In this document: one piece after another, positions 35,755 to 47,337 of the stretch | Position numbering within the stretch: position 1 is the first letter of the stretch | How the letters are laid out: every line of letters begins with the position of its first letter | NCBI GenBank assembly: GCA_036852015.1 | Contig: JAANDG010000587.1 | Span: 1-64,000, forward strand | Reading direction: 5' to 3' | Length of the DNA: 64,000 bases | DNA from: Pelodera strongyloides | Lineage: Eukaryota; Nematoda; Chromadorea; Rhabditida; Rhabditidae | Position numbers and translations under genes: made by a program | Notes under the pieces: generated by a model | Told to the model about the DNA's origin: nothing | Database searches by the model: none | What the model saw: the letters and a program-made list of their open reading frames with translations, nothing else

Positions 35755-38090
35755 GATTGTGGCGAACCTGCCGCACACAGTTTTCTTGGCATACATTATT
35801 CATTGACCTTCCAAAAAGCCCTCGAAGTGCGCGCAAAACTATCGCCGCCCACGCATAATTTTCCGCATTATGTCAGCAGCGAACAACATTGCATACGCAC
35901 GCGCAATCAAATTTCATATTGTATTTGTCCTATGTCTTCAAGTGTTTAAGTAAATTCACAAGTAGCCGGCAGGAAGCACGAAGTGGCAAGACTCAGCCCA
36001 TTTCTTCATATTCCGTAGTAATTTTGCAAATAGTGACTTTTCGCTTTAAAAAACTCACCTTCTCATTGACATGGTTCCCTTCCAGTGGATGCAGGCACAA
36101 ACGATAAGCGGTCGAATCGTCAATATATACATCCATGAAGCACTACTTGGTGTAGAATGGAAGGACTGTGCTTCTACAGACGGATGGACATAGAGAGTTC
36201 TTGAGTTCTGCGATGCCCTGCAAATACTGTGAAGCAGTATGTGCTATCTTCTAGCTAGAGTTCTAGATTCTAGTAGTCTTAATTGGCACACAACATGTGT
36301 TTCTCAATGGCATTCGCCCAATAGATTTGTCACTGAGCTCTCTAATGTCTAATTCTCTCTCAGCCCCCTCTAAACCTTAATCTCTTACGATTACGCTTCA
36401 AGAGCATGATTCTTTATTCCAGATTCCTGGCTTAGTGGACCTCTCATCTGCATCTCAATCAAACGCACCCACACCACACACACGTACACATACACACATA
36501 TACACACACGCACGCATGCACGCACGCACTCCCACACATATACACACACACCCTCACACTCCCACACCTACTTTTCTTTCAATGCTTCACCTCTCACCAT
36601 AATTAACTGTATTACACTACAACTCCCTCAGACAATTTCTCTCCTCTTGCACCCTCTATAATCTCTTATATACGTTCCCAAACCAAACACGCCTGAAAAG
36701 ATTACTACATTCACCAAACATAATATGCAGCGACATTTGATATTTTTTTATTCCCTTGTTAAAGTTGCTTACGCTTAATTACACGTCCTTGCACAAGCTT
36801 CCACGACGCACTTGCTTGGTAAACCTCAAGCCCTAATAGGCTAGATTCCTGACGTGAAAAGAGCAACAACACATTTATCCAAGAAGCGTCTTAACGAGAG
36901 GAAGCTGATCTAAGGGGAATCAAATCACAGTAGTACTCGAATCGTGATACTCGAAAGCGCGACCTGAATGCGCACAGAAAAGCATAAAGGGGGACAAAAG
37001 CCTAGCTCACCAACAAGAGAGTCGCCGCTGAAGTTGTACAAGATCACGGGGAAGTAGATGTTGAGATAACAAGGTGCAAGAACTCAACCCTCAGATTGCA
37101 GTTGCAGAACAGCTCTCTGATTTCTCAGGGTTAGGCCAATATTGGTAGACTAGGGATACCCAACCACCAGAGGTTAAACAACCCAAATGCATCTTCACCA
37201 AGAACCAAGGAACATCTTTTTCGGTTGAGAATGTTTTACTGCGCGATTTCCGAGAGGCGTTTCGGCTGGGAATTTTCCAGTGTATGCACTACTCATGCAA
37301 ACCCCGGTGGGGATCTACAGCCGTCACCCAGTACCTAGTCTGAAGTGGGCGAACCGATCGCCGCCCACCAACAAGGCGCCTCCCTTCGGCATTTACTCTC
37401 TGTGGCGAATGTGCAGCACTCGGAAATCGCGCCGTAAAACATTCTCAACCGAAAAAGATGTCCCTTGGTTCTTGGCGAAGATGCAAATGGGAAGTTTAAC
37501 CAATGGAGGTTGGGTACCCCTAGTCTACCAATATTGGTCCTAACCCTGAGAAACCAGAGGGCTGTTCCACAACTGCAATCTGAGAGTTGGGTTCTTGCAC
37601 CTTGTCATCTCAACAGCTACTTCCCTCATGTTCTTGTACAACTTCAGTGGTGACCCACTTGTTGTTGAACTAGGCTTCTGCCACCCTCTATGATTTTTTG
37701 TGTGCACTTAGGCCACACCTTTGAGTATCACTATTCGATTACTACTGTGATTTGTCTCGCCATTAGATCTGTTTCTTCTTGCTAAGACACTTATTGGATA
37801 AATGTGTTGTTGCTCTGTTTACATTAGGAATCTAGCCTACTAGGTTTTGAGGTTTACTAAGCAAAGTGCGTGGCGGAAGCTTCTACAAAAAGACACATAA
37901 TTACGCGTAAACAATTTTACATAAATAAAAACAACTGCCGCTGCAATTAATTAATGTTGGTAAATGAAGGAATCTGTAGAATCTATGGGAAATTAACAAC
38001 TAAAAAAGTAGAGTTAACCAACACATATGGTGAATTTCTTATTATGTGTCATTAAGCTTATCCACTTGATGAATGATAGATTAATTAACT
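35755..38090. repeat. Large tandem repeat, unit C
   Basis: Third direct repeat, without the insertions of A and B, so it best represents the original unit. The fold-back is at 36774-37906. Beyond about 37860 it diverges faster, then is interrupted by a palindrome (38087-38157) before the final block resumes to about 38760. Confidence 0.85.
36774..37906. repeat. ~1.13 kb fold-back, copy 3 (unit C)
   Basis: Same design as copies 1 and 2. The outermost part of the right arm (37860-37906) is more diverged than in the other copies. Confidence 0.8.
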
Positions 38091-38157
38091 GCTGTTTCGG
38101 AAACACGAAACACCTAAAAAAAAATTCGCCCTGTTTCGGCCTCGCGAAACAGCAGTT
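38087..38157. repeat. Short palindrome at the unit C rearrangement
   Basis: aactgctgtttcg...cgaaacagcagtt, arms ~13-20 bp with internal gtttcg/cgaaac copies. It is followed by direct repeats of aacagttaa. It adjoins a ~45-bp segment (38191-38239) inverted relative to units A and B. Confidence 0.75.
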
Positions 38158-38191
38158 AAATAACAGTTAACAGCAGTTAAAGTTAAATAAT

Positions 38192-38383
38192 TCACTGAAT
38201 GATAAGATACATATTTTTGTTCAACGGGCGCAATTTGAAAGTGAAAACAAAACTCAGCTTGCCCTTGGAATCCTCCTTCTCGTGGTGGGCATTGTTGTCC
38301 TTGTTGTCCTCGTTAGATTCGAGGTCGTCGTCGTTGTGCTGCTTCTTGTGGGTGATATAGTCCAGAAGTCGTCTTCCGCCCAT
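38192..38383 (-). pseudogene. Charged coding exon, copy in unit C
   Basis: The minus frame starts MGGRRLLDYITHKKQH and continues through AHHEKEDSKGKLSFVFT. It lacks the internal TGA of the other two copies, but its C-terminus differs because the adjacent segment is inverted. Codon third positions favour C/G up to the inversion. Whether any copy is expressed is unknown; it may be an exon of a longer lost gene. Confidence 0.35.
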
Positions 38384-38595
38384 GCCTCAGTTCGGTAGAA
38401 ACGCATGGAAGGTCCAGCTAGAATGGGGTACATATGTGATAATGAACCTTACATACGTGAAAATACGCACGCAAATGAATAACCTAAAATATGCAAAGTT
38501 GCAAATGGTCGCTAAAAGTAAACAAGAGAAGTTATGAAACATAAGAAGCGACGAATGCAAGGCATAACGTAAAAATTCCAAGACACACACAAAGT

Positions 38596-39370
38596 ATGTT
38601 AATTTGACTCATGCTAATTTCGCGATACTTTATTTTATGCTAATGTACGCGCGAGGGATATTTTTCTGAAAGAGATACGTGACAAAAAAGAACGGGAAAC
38701 GAGTAAGAAGGAGAGAGGATAGAGAGAGAGCTTACACCTTAATTGTATGAAATGATAAAAGTATATTAGTTCAAGAGAGGAATCGTTTACAAAAGAGGTC
38801 CGCAACCTCCTAAACATCTTGCTTAAGCATCACTATCAAAACAAACATAAAACAGGACTAATAGACAAGAGTAAAGGAAATTTGTAAAACAAAGTTGCTA
38901 AAGCAGTGATCGAAAAATGAACAAAATCCAATTTCGAAACACTTCACGAGGTGTCATTATGTTAATTTGTCGCATGCTAATTTCGCGATAATTTATTTTA
39001 TGCTAACGCGCGCGCGAGGGATATTTTTCTGCAAGAGATACGAGACAAGAAGAAAGGGAAACGAATAAACTAAGGAGAGAGGATAGAGAGAGAGTTTACA
39101 CCTTAATTGTATATACACATGGAATGATAAAAGTATATTAGTTCAAGGGAGGAATCGTTTACAAAAGAGGTCCGCAACCTCCTAAACATCTTGCTAAAGC
39201 GTATCACTATCAAAACAAGCATAAAAAGGACTAATAAACAAGGATAAAGGAAATTTGTCAAACAAAGTTGCTAAAGCAGTGATAGATTTCGAAACACTTC
39301 ACGAGGTGTCATTATGTTAATTTGTCGCATGCTAATTTCGCGCTAATTTATTTTATGCTAATGTGCGTGA
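38596..39370. repeat. ~360-bp direct repeats
   Basis: Two full and one partial copy beginning atgttaatttg(a/t)c(t/g)catgctaattt at 38597, 38959 and 39314. Shared blocks include gagggatatttttct, gtttacaaaagaggtccgcaacctcctaaacatc and cacttcacgaggtgtc. The start of this repeat also occurs inside units A and B (about 32213 and 35657), so it derives from the end of the large unit. Confidence 0.8.
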
Positions 39371-40390
39371 GCCGGTGTGTTTTGCTCGGTGATTGTACGG
39401 TATGTAGCGAAAAAAAGCTGAACAGTGAAACTCGGATTTACCCGAGAACCAAACAAGATAAAGAAGTTAACATTACTCTTATCAAACGTCTATGTAGCAA
39501 CAAGTAAAAGTTTATGACTGAACTTGGTCACGGAGCCATGATGACTGACTATGCGATCAATAATCTGGCATTATATACTAGCTACAGTCAAGTGCAAAGT
39601 TAATTGCCCGTTTGACCTGGTAAAAGTCAATTACACAGGCGCTACACGCGCGACAATTGTTTGGCTGATGGCGCACACGCGCAAACCATAGACTACACAT
39701 AAGATATAGGTGCTACACGGGCGATTTTACCCAGGATTAAGTCCCATGACGTCATTGCATAAACATCCATTTCAAAAATCTTTTATTCAAAAAAAAGACC
39801 AAATAAAAAAAGTCAATCAATAACAACACTGCACTTTAAGCAATCAGCCCAAACTACCCTCACATAAGGTACGGTCCATTAATTTGCTTGACATACGGTA
39901 AGGCACTAATCACAACAGAATCAATTATATTAATTATCAATCAACATGGGGCATTCTAAAACCCGTTCCAATTAACATACGCAACAAAGGGCAACGAAAT
40001 AATATAGGCTGACGCTTCTGAATGACGAAATGAAAAACTGTGAAAGTATGATACCTCCAACCGCTACAGTGCCGTGTGGCGTGTGCTAGATAATTAACCA
40101 CACACAAAAAGTATACAGATTAGATAATGGCAACGTTCATCCTTCACCTAAACGTAGAAATTACTTACGATAAACACATGATAAAATAACCAATCACATC
40201 CAAATTAACATCGCGTCCGCGTCAAAACCTCAATAGCTATATAACAAGACAAATACCAACTACTATGTCTAAGACAATTACTGCAATTTTAGCACTTAAC
40301 CCTAAAATAACCTCTCCGAGAGAGATAATAAACTTGCTAATTAAGAGATAAATACTAATTACCCTCTTCTTTCGATTCTCTTCCAAACTC
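39371..40390. other. 3' flank of KDSR, no gene recognised
   Basis: AT-rich. About 39590-39740 contains repeated gctacacgcgcg and gcgctacac motifs. No exons found. Confidence 0.4.
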
Positions 40391-43300
40391 TCATTTACTC
40401 TGTCTCTGTCTGAAGCACCTTTTCACAATTCCATTAAAGTACCCAATGTACAGTAGCATAATTCCACGGAACAATCCTCCAAATACAGACTGAAAGGTAA
40501 AGCAATTAGGCCAATTTCAAATTATTAATGATAAAAAAACCTATATCTATGGGAGAACGATTAACCACGAAAAACGAAACCCATATGAATTTGCCCGCGA
40601 TAACCAGGTGATGGCCACCCACTCAATAATCAGGTGATGGCCACCCACTCAATAATCAGGTGATGGCCACCCACTCAATAATCAGGTGATGGCCACCCAC
40701 TCAATAATCAGGTGATGGCCACCCACTCAATAATCAGGTGATGGCCACCCACTCAATAATCAGGTGATGGCCACCCACTCAATAATCAGGTGATCGCCAC
40801 CCACTCAATAATCAGGTGATGGCCACCCACTCAATAATCAGGTGATGGCCACCCACTCAATAATCAGGTGATGGCCACCCACTCAATAATCAGGTGATGG
40901 CCACCCACTTTTAATGTGTTAATTGACATTTTGATAGTTAATAATAATAAAAACTGCGCAAATCAAAGTGTTTCACGAGCGTTGTTTAAAGATGTAAGTC
41001 ACCACCCAAAATGATGACACGAAGCAGGGCATAAAACTCGTCGGGAAAAGCTCAAAACCACCATCCAAATATATGCATTGTTTCCGAAACTTGTATCTCT
41101 TTATGATACGTTTCTGATTTTCACCATACCTAATATTCTAATCCAGACGGTGGTATGGCTAAGAACTCAAGACCACCGTCTAAATTTATGCAATATGCAA
41201 TTCGGATGGTGGTTTCGTCGGTCAGAGCGTCAACGAGTTTATGCCATGACACGATGACAGCGACTTCCGAACTTTCTTTACTGAAGCTGAAGCCTAATTA
41301 CCCTTAATTATACTAGAACTATATTATAGAAATTGACCTAATTACCCTTAATTATATTAGAAGGTAAATTGGTAAAACATTGTACCGTTACTTTAATCTG
41401 GTTACCGTTATCCATAACTACATTGAGCCGAATATTACAGTACTATTTTAAAATCTCTTTACCACTAATTACCAATTGTCCTAATTACCCTTAATTATCA
41501 AAAAAGTCTCACCTGTGTCACCGCTCTGAAAATATTGTGCTCCGGCGCAGCTCCAGCAGTCAATGTGCCCAGCATCCAGCCATCTGAAACAAGCCAGATT
41601 TATATAATATAGATAACTTACGCCGGGATATATAGATATAAATCCCGTGTGTTGTGCGTAAAGGTTTACATTATTGTTAGTGGTCGAAACTCGAAACAAA
41701 TGTACCAGTAATGCATGGTCTACGTACGTCTATCATGATCCACGTCACATTTACAGCACACACCTTAAAACTAATTCATCAAAAGCACGCTGTACACCCA
41801 ATACTGCACTTATAACCATTTCATAATCCAACCAATTAGGGGATATAATTATTAAAACAAGAACGAAACACACTTCTTCACACTACAACTACATGTTTGA
41901 TAAATTGTGCCATCAGCAAAGATCCACGTTTTGCATAATACCCACCAAATGACCTTACTACTCCTTACTGCAACACGTTTAAGAAGCTTCATTTATAGTT
42001 TAAAAAAAATCACTGACCAAGTCCAATAGTGGTCGCGTATTGCCCATTTTCGATATCACGAATATGATACTCCGCCACATCCTAAAATCAATTGGGGTAA
42101 AATTGAAGAATACCACCCCATAGTAGTTGACTACCCAAAATTGGGAATATAACATATAACTCCCCAAAACAAAGGGGTAGTTTTCTTCGCACCCTAGAAC
42201 ACTACCCCAAAATAGGGAGTTCAGTACCCCAGTGGTAGATCACTACCCCTAGCTATGGGGTAGTAAACTTCCTAAATGGGGAGTAATTTTCTAAAAATGG
42301 GGTAGTATTTTTGCTTTGGGGAACCTATGTATCACCCCTATTAATTCGTATACATTAAAAAATCGAATATTTTTTTTGCTGCAAATAAACCCGTATCATT
42401 GGGCATCATCGCAATGTCAACTTTAATAAACAATCAAAATGCAAACGTTGTGTTTCGGCAAATTCAGAAAAACCACCTCGCATCGACTAAACAAGTACTC
42501 AACCAATTCGGATAACAAATTCAAATGCCCACATACACAATGTTTCAAAAACTTACTAAAAACTACTGCGTTCGCGGTAATTCAATAAATCAAACGGTAC
42601 TATATATTATAATCAATGATAATCTATGAATTTATGAACCGATCTTACCTTAGGATCAAAAACTCCCGCAGTATCGCTAATAATACGCACTTCATCGGGC
42701 ATTGTGGTGAGCTCAACCTGTAAATAATTCACATAAAAGGTAACTATAGACGAAGATGCGAAGATCTAACTCTGTGGTTCTATGCTACGGATTACTACTG
42801 TATCCGTTTTGCTCTAAACTATTATTGTTATTTCACATTCAGATGCATAAGTAGTGTCTATCTCGATTAAATTCAGCGATCCACTATATTATATTATATT
42901 TTTACATTATATTTATTATACTCATTAGAAGAACGCAACGAATTAAAAGAGTTCGGGCAGTTCGGAGGTAAGTTACCGACGAGCTGTATGTGTATGGTAT
43001 ACCCTGTGACGCGGTGGGCGGTGTTTTTATTAATGTTGATGTTTGTTTTGCTTAGTTATTCACCGACCAAGTTCGCACTTCACGCACCAACGGACCTTTC
43101 GAATAAAACTTACTGTAAGGAAACAACAATGATTGAATACCCTTACCTTGAATCCCTCTGTATCGGTATTCGGCGGGTAAAGAATCGAGACTGAGATCTT
43201 GTACGGCAAAAGTTCCATGTGAAGGCTGTCGGCTAATCCACGCAGTGCGAACTTGGTCGGCGAATAACTAAACAAAACAAGATTCAGCATTAATAAAAGC

Positions 43301-46292
43301 ACCGAGTTTACGTATGGCATACCATCGTCGGTAACTTACCGTCGAGCCGCCCGAACGCGAACGGATACCTCGTAAATATGTACGACTCACACCCTGCCCA
43401 AAATGCAAGTGAAACGGGTTACTCTCAACGAGCTGCGTATCACATACCAATACAGCCCTGGAGCACGCGTGTAACTGTAACTACTGTAAGACCATAAGAC
43501 CCAATTCACTTACGCACTATATCCATAAATAGCACACTGTCCGGCCGCACTCGACACAAATGAGATGTGTCCGTGGCGTCGTTCCTGCATTCCCTTTATG
43601 ACCGCCCGGGTGGCGTAGACCTGAAAGGCACACATTAATTAAACTATACTATAAATCAATTATATGAAAGAAAACATCATAGGCTCATGGGCTAGGGGCT
43701 AGGGCGATCCCTCATAGCCCTAGCCCGAAGCCCGAACCGAAGAAGTCGAGCAATTTGTAATCTGGAACTCGTCGCCTACTGCTCAGGACCTCTGCAGAAC
43801 AAGTCATAAGAACCTTTGAAACACTTGATTGTATTGAAACATCCTTGCATAAAGGAACAAGCTCTTGTAGTTGTAGCGTAAAAGATTTATTATAAAGGAC
43901 TCGATTTGGGTTTCTGGATTGGGTCAAATTGATAAAACATGACTAAATAAGCAATTGCTCGTGCATTATCAGACATCTCCCCAACGAGGCATAATAGTTG
44001 CATTCACTAGAAAGTAAAGCGTCAAAGTCAAATGTGAAAGAATTCTAGTAAATAAAACTATCAACTCACTGATGTATCAAGAAAACACTAATTCCCAAAC
44101 CACATGCAATACCCCTTTAAGATATGGAGAATAAATTACTTACCGCACTCAGATAATTGACTTTCATCTGCTTCTCAAAATCATCAATTGGCAGGTCCGC
44201 AAATGCCTCTTGCACTGAATGTCCGGCATTGTTAATGAGCACGTCCACTGGTCCGAGCGTTTGCTCCGCATCACGCACCATCGCCTCGATCTGAACACAG
44301 GAGCTCGTTAGTCAGAGTTTTTGGATAATTCGAAATCTTGAAAATTGCAGTCATAACTTTGGTCATAAGACCCATAACTCACAACCCCAATTGGATCCCA
44401 AAGATACTTACTTATATACACACTTAACTTACGGTTAGCTTACATGCTATGCTATTCACGGACGAACTATCGTACAAGACTATATTCTGTTTCTACTTCA
44501 TAGTCTCCTGATTGCGAGTAGGAAGAACACAAATGGACCTCAAAGCTTCAAACCCAAATCACCCCCCTCTAGTCTCCCAAGAAACTAATTAGATTTCAGC
44601 ACTTTCGCTATGGCAAAGATCCGAAGATGGAGACAAACCTACAGCTTCAAACCGCAAGAAGGTGTAATAACACAATCAAGGTAAAAAATACCAAATGCCA
44701 AGTCTCATAAACAAAGAATATTAATAAAAAAAACCAACATTTTCATACGATGAGCACAAATCCGCGCTCTTCCACTGCACCTTCTGGCCCTGAGAACGTT
44801 GGTCGGCATAGGATCTGAATATATAATTTGTATAAATTAAATCTGCAAATGAATAACTAAACTACATCGGCTTCGGCTCTCCATTCTCCATATGACCATG
44901 GCCAAACCGATAGCCATATGGACATCACATAATAAAATAAAGAAGCTCGAACGAAGCACAACCTTACGAACCTTAGCCCTCACCCCTCACAGTTTCATGT
45001 TTACAGTTGATTAGTGACTGTGTATTCACATTCATATGTCGTCAGCTATTCTATTAAACGTAGGCCAGTTCTTTGCTGTCAAGTGTCAAGGACCTGCCTG
45101 ATCCCTTTAAAGCGAATGTCACGCCTGATTCACAGATATTCTATAACACGCTGTCACAGCTACCGTAGTTTACACGATTTCCCCCGCGCTCTCCTCTTTT
45201 TCTTTGCTGACTTAAACAAATTTCTCTCGCGCCCTCCTTTTTTTCTTTGCTGTCTAACAGCAAACGGTCCTGCGGCAGAGAATAGTTCTGATTTTGTCCA
45301 AATGATCAGAATCCCATATTGAAGGAGTTATTTGGAGGGGTTTGAAATAGTTTTTCTTCTTATATGAAAGTTTTTGTTTATTTTCATTTTCACTTTCCTT
45401 ACCTTCAAAACATAAGCTTTCTTTTGAGCCCAACATGAAAAACCGGCTTGACATTCCCTTTAAGTGGTATAACAGGCGCTGTTTGAAGCGTATGTGGAAC
45501 AACTGGAACTGTTCCATATTTGTATGATCACTGCACTACACACAAATGAGTATAATATAAAAAGTGGTCTCATTTGCAAAGCAGTTACTCAACACACGTT
45601 TCAAGAACCGGCTCCTATACCGCATCAAATGAGAATATGAGAACCAGATTCGCCCTCAAAAAGTTACACTTAAAAAACTACTCACTGAAGCTCCTCGGCA
45701 GCATTCTTGAGATCGGCTTCATTTCGCGCCACAATAGTCACATTGGCTCCCCGCGAGAGAAGAGAGAGGGACAATTGCTTGCCAATTCCCTTTGAACCGC
45801 CTAAACAGAGTAAGGAAACGTCCAATGATGAGATATTGATATAATATAAACATCACAATCGGGAGCTCACTAGCTGGAATTTGGGATACAGAATCCAAAT
45901 CCCTCAATCCCTCCCACTCAAAATAAATCTATGCCATAGCCACCTTCGAAAAGGATAACATATAAAGATAAACAATTATGAGTCTTGCCACCAGCTAGCA
46001 ATTAGAAATTAGAATACAAAAGCTATCCAAATGATCTGGAAAAAGAACGCGACCACACACAATTAGACAAAACTATACACTACAAACTGTAATCTATACT
46101 CAACATAAATCAATCAATAATCAATAAAGAATCAATCAATAACCCCAACATACCTGTAACCAGAGCGTGCGCCCCTCTAAGCTTCAGGTCTCTTCTGGAT
46201 GGGATTGAGAAGTAAAGTGCGAAGACGAAAAAGAATAGAAACAGAATGAGTAGGGCGCCCAAAATGGCCGCGATAGTACCTCCAATCACCAT
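40391..46292 (-). CDS. KDSR: 3-ketodihydrosphingosine reductase
   Basis: Ten minus-strand exons: 46292-46154, 45800-45686, 44814-44739, 44290-44144, 43620-43514, 43267-43147, 42717-42649, 42081-42018, 41583-41513 and 40489-40391 (stop TGA). They join in phase to 335 residues, against ~332 in the human enzyme. The enzyme reduces 3-ketodihydrosphingosine to dihydrosphingosine with NADPH, the second step of sphingolipid synthesis, at the ER membrane. Residues ~4-28 form a membrane anchor. The Rossmann motif TGGSKGIG is at 46-53 and INNAG at 129-133. The catalytic Ser182, Tyr196 (YSPTK) and Lys200 have correct spacing. A second membrane segment lies near 307-325. PPNTDTEGF matches the family-specific PPDTDTPGF. 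A tatttcag 23 bases before the ATG may be a spliced-leader site. All junctions are GT-AG; the exon 3 donor (gttggt) is weak. Confidence 0.95.
40601..40909. repeat. 26-bp minisatellite, 12 copies
   Basis: Twelve nearly identical 26-bp units, each containing GGTGATGGCCACCC followed by actcaataatca. One unit differs by one base (gatcgcc) and the first reads aacca. The core GGTGATGGCCACC is itself partly palindromic. It lies in KDSR intron 9, just upstream of the last exon. Confidence 0.97.
41028..41245. mobile_element. 219-bp inverted-repeat element, copy 2
   Basis: Same ends (GGCATAAA / TTTATGCC) and interior as 30005-30223, with about 95% agreement by eye. The 9-bp atgacacga occurs at 41014-41022 and 41246-41254 and looks like a target-site duplication. 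Lies in KDSR intron 9. Confidence 0.75.
42090..42350. repeat. Block of alternating GGGGTAG / CTACCCC motifs
   Basis: About fifteen copies of ggggtag, taccccc or ctacccc in both orientations over ~260 bp, starting ttggggtaaaattg and ending tttggggaacc. It can fold into many alternative stems. Lies in KDSR intron 7. Probably an inverted-repeat mobile element with internal duplications. Confidence 0.7.
43795..43890. repeat. Dispersed repeat (TTTTACGCT...AAGAGC) copy
   Basis: Minus strand reads ttttacgctacaactacaagagc followed by ttcctttatgcaagg and aaggttcttatgac. The same order of blocks occurs at about 14225-14310 and 27180-27320, and partly near 9030, 29890, 32950 and 36390. Ends and mechanism unknown. 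In KDSR intron 4. Confidence 0.6.
45107..45463. mobile_element. 357-bp TTAA MITE
   Basis: TTAAAGCGAATGTCACGCC at the left pairs with the right end GGCTTGACATTCCCTTTAA, 16 of 19 positions. Both ends are TTAA. The interior is not palindromic. It lies in KDSR intron 2 and is followed at 45467-45625 by a degraded CCGGCC-type copy (gtttgaagcgtatg / acacgtttcaagaaccgg). Confidence 0.75.
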
Positions 46293-46315
46293 GTCGGCTC
46301 CTCCGTTTCGGTCAA

Positions 46316-47337
46316 CTGAAATAATTCATTTTAAATAAAACGTGGCAAACCTTTGATGAGACATGAGGCAGTCGTAAGGGCAAGAGTAAGTCAGTATGGT
46401 CTCCATTTACGCACAAGTAATCGAGCTACCGTGCCGTTCCTGTGTAGATTTAAAAAGGGGACATGGAAAAGAGGAGAAAGGATTAGGATATAGTGGTATT
46501 CACTTCACATTCACTATAGCAGTTTAGCAATATAGCAATAAATGAGAGAGTTCACCCTGGTCAGTTAACTGACACAGTGGATTCTATAGTACGTAGTAAT
46601 CTAGCTATTTCATTCTGAAACAATTCTTCGAATACTCTTCGACTCTCTATGTTTTCTTCTTTGTTCTTTGTAAGTATCTAGGTATTCCAAAATGCAGTAC
46701 AATCTTGGCTCCAGCTCCAGCCACAGCCAGTCTCAAGGTTATTCGCATAAATTACCTTCAAAAGTTACACTACAGCTTACAACCATCATCCAGTGTCTTA
46801 CTCTAAACCTGTTTTTTTCTATCTATCCCAAAGCTTGTTTACTTGTTTTCAATTATGCAAATATATTTTCTTACATCCTCATCCTCTGTAACCTTGTACT
46901 ATTTGTAGTTTGTATGTATCGCGTGTGTCTGTGTATTACCAACGTTCAAGGTTTTTCTTTCCTCTCTTGTTGCTTTTCGCCTGCTTTCACATCACACTCA
47001 CATGAGAGTGTACAGTTTACACGTGCCGCGCGTAGCGCGTTCACGGTACGTTTGCCATGGCCGGCGAAAATGCCTAGTCACCACAAATACAACCAACCGC
47101 GCCGGCTCGGTGTTTTTCTACTTCCCAGTCCCAAAACTAGAGGTTGTCTTTGTTACGCGGTTGCGCAATAGCCAATAGTTACAGCCTACCGTTTGACCGT
47201 CTACTCTCTAGCAAGTGACAAAAGGACAAAGAAACTCCAGTTTTCCAGGCTTCGCATCACTATTAGTCATTTTTATATTTCGTCCGCTAAATAATTTTGG
47301 ATACTCAACAAACTATCAAAATCGAGGAATATCGAAT
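46316..47337. other. Divergent intergenic region
   Basis: Separates KDSR (minus) from the secreted-protein gene (plus) and so should hold both promoters. The 159-residue plus-strand frame at 46692-47171 has no homology I recognise, no splice neighbours and mixed composition; it is not called. Confidence 0.4.

Noticed and set aside
40601..40909. CRISPR-like array
   Set aside because: The 26-bp units are contiguous, with no unique spacers, and lie in an intron of an animal gene; it is a minisatellite.
46692..47171. 159-residue plus-strand frame between KDSR and the secreted-protein gene
   Set aside because: No recognisable domain, irregular composition, no exons to join; lies in the shared promoter region.
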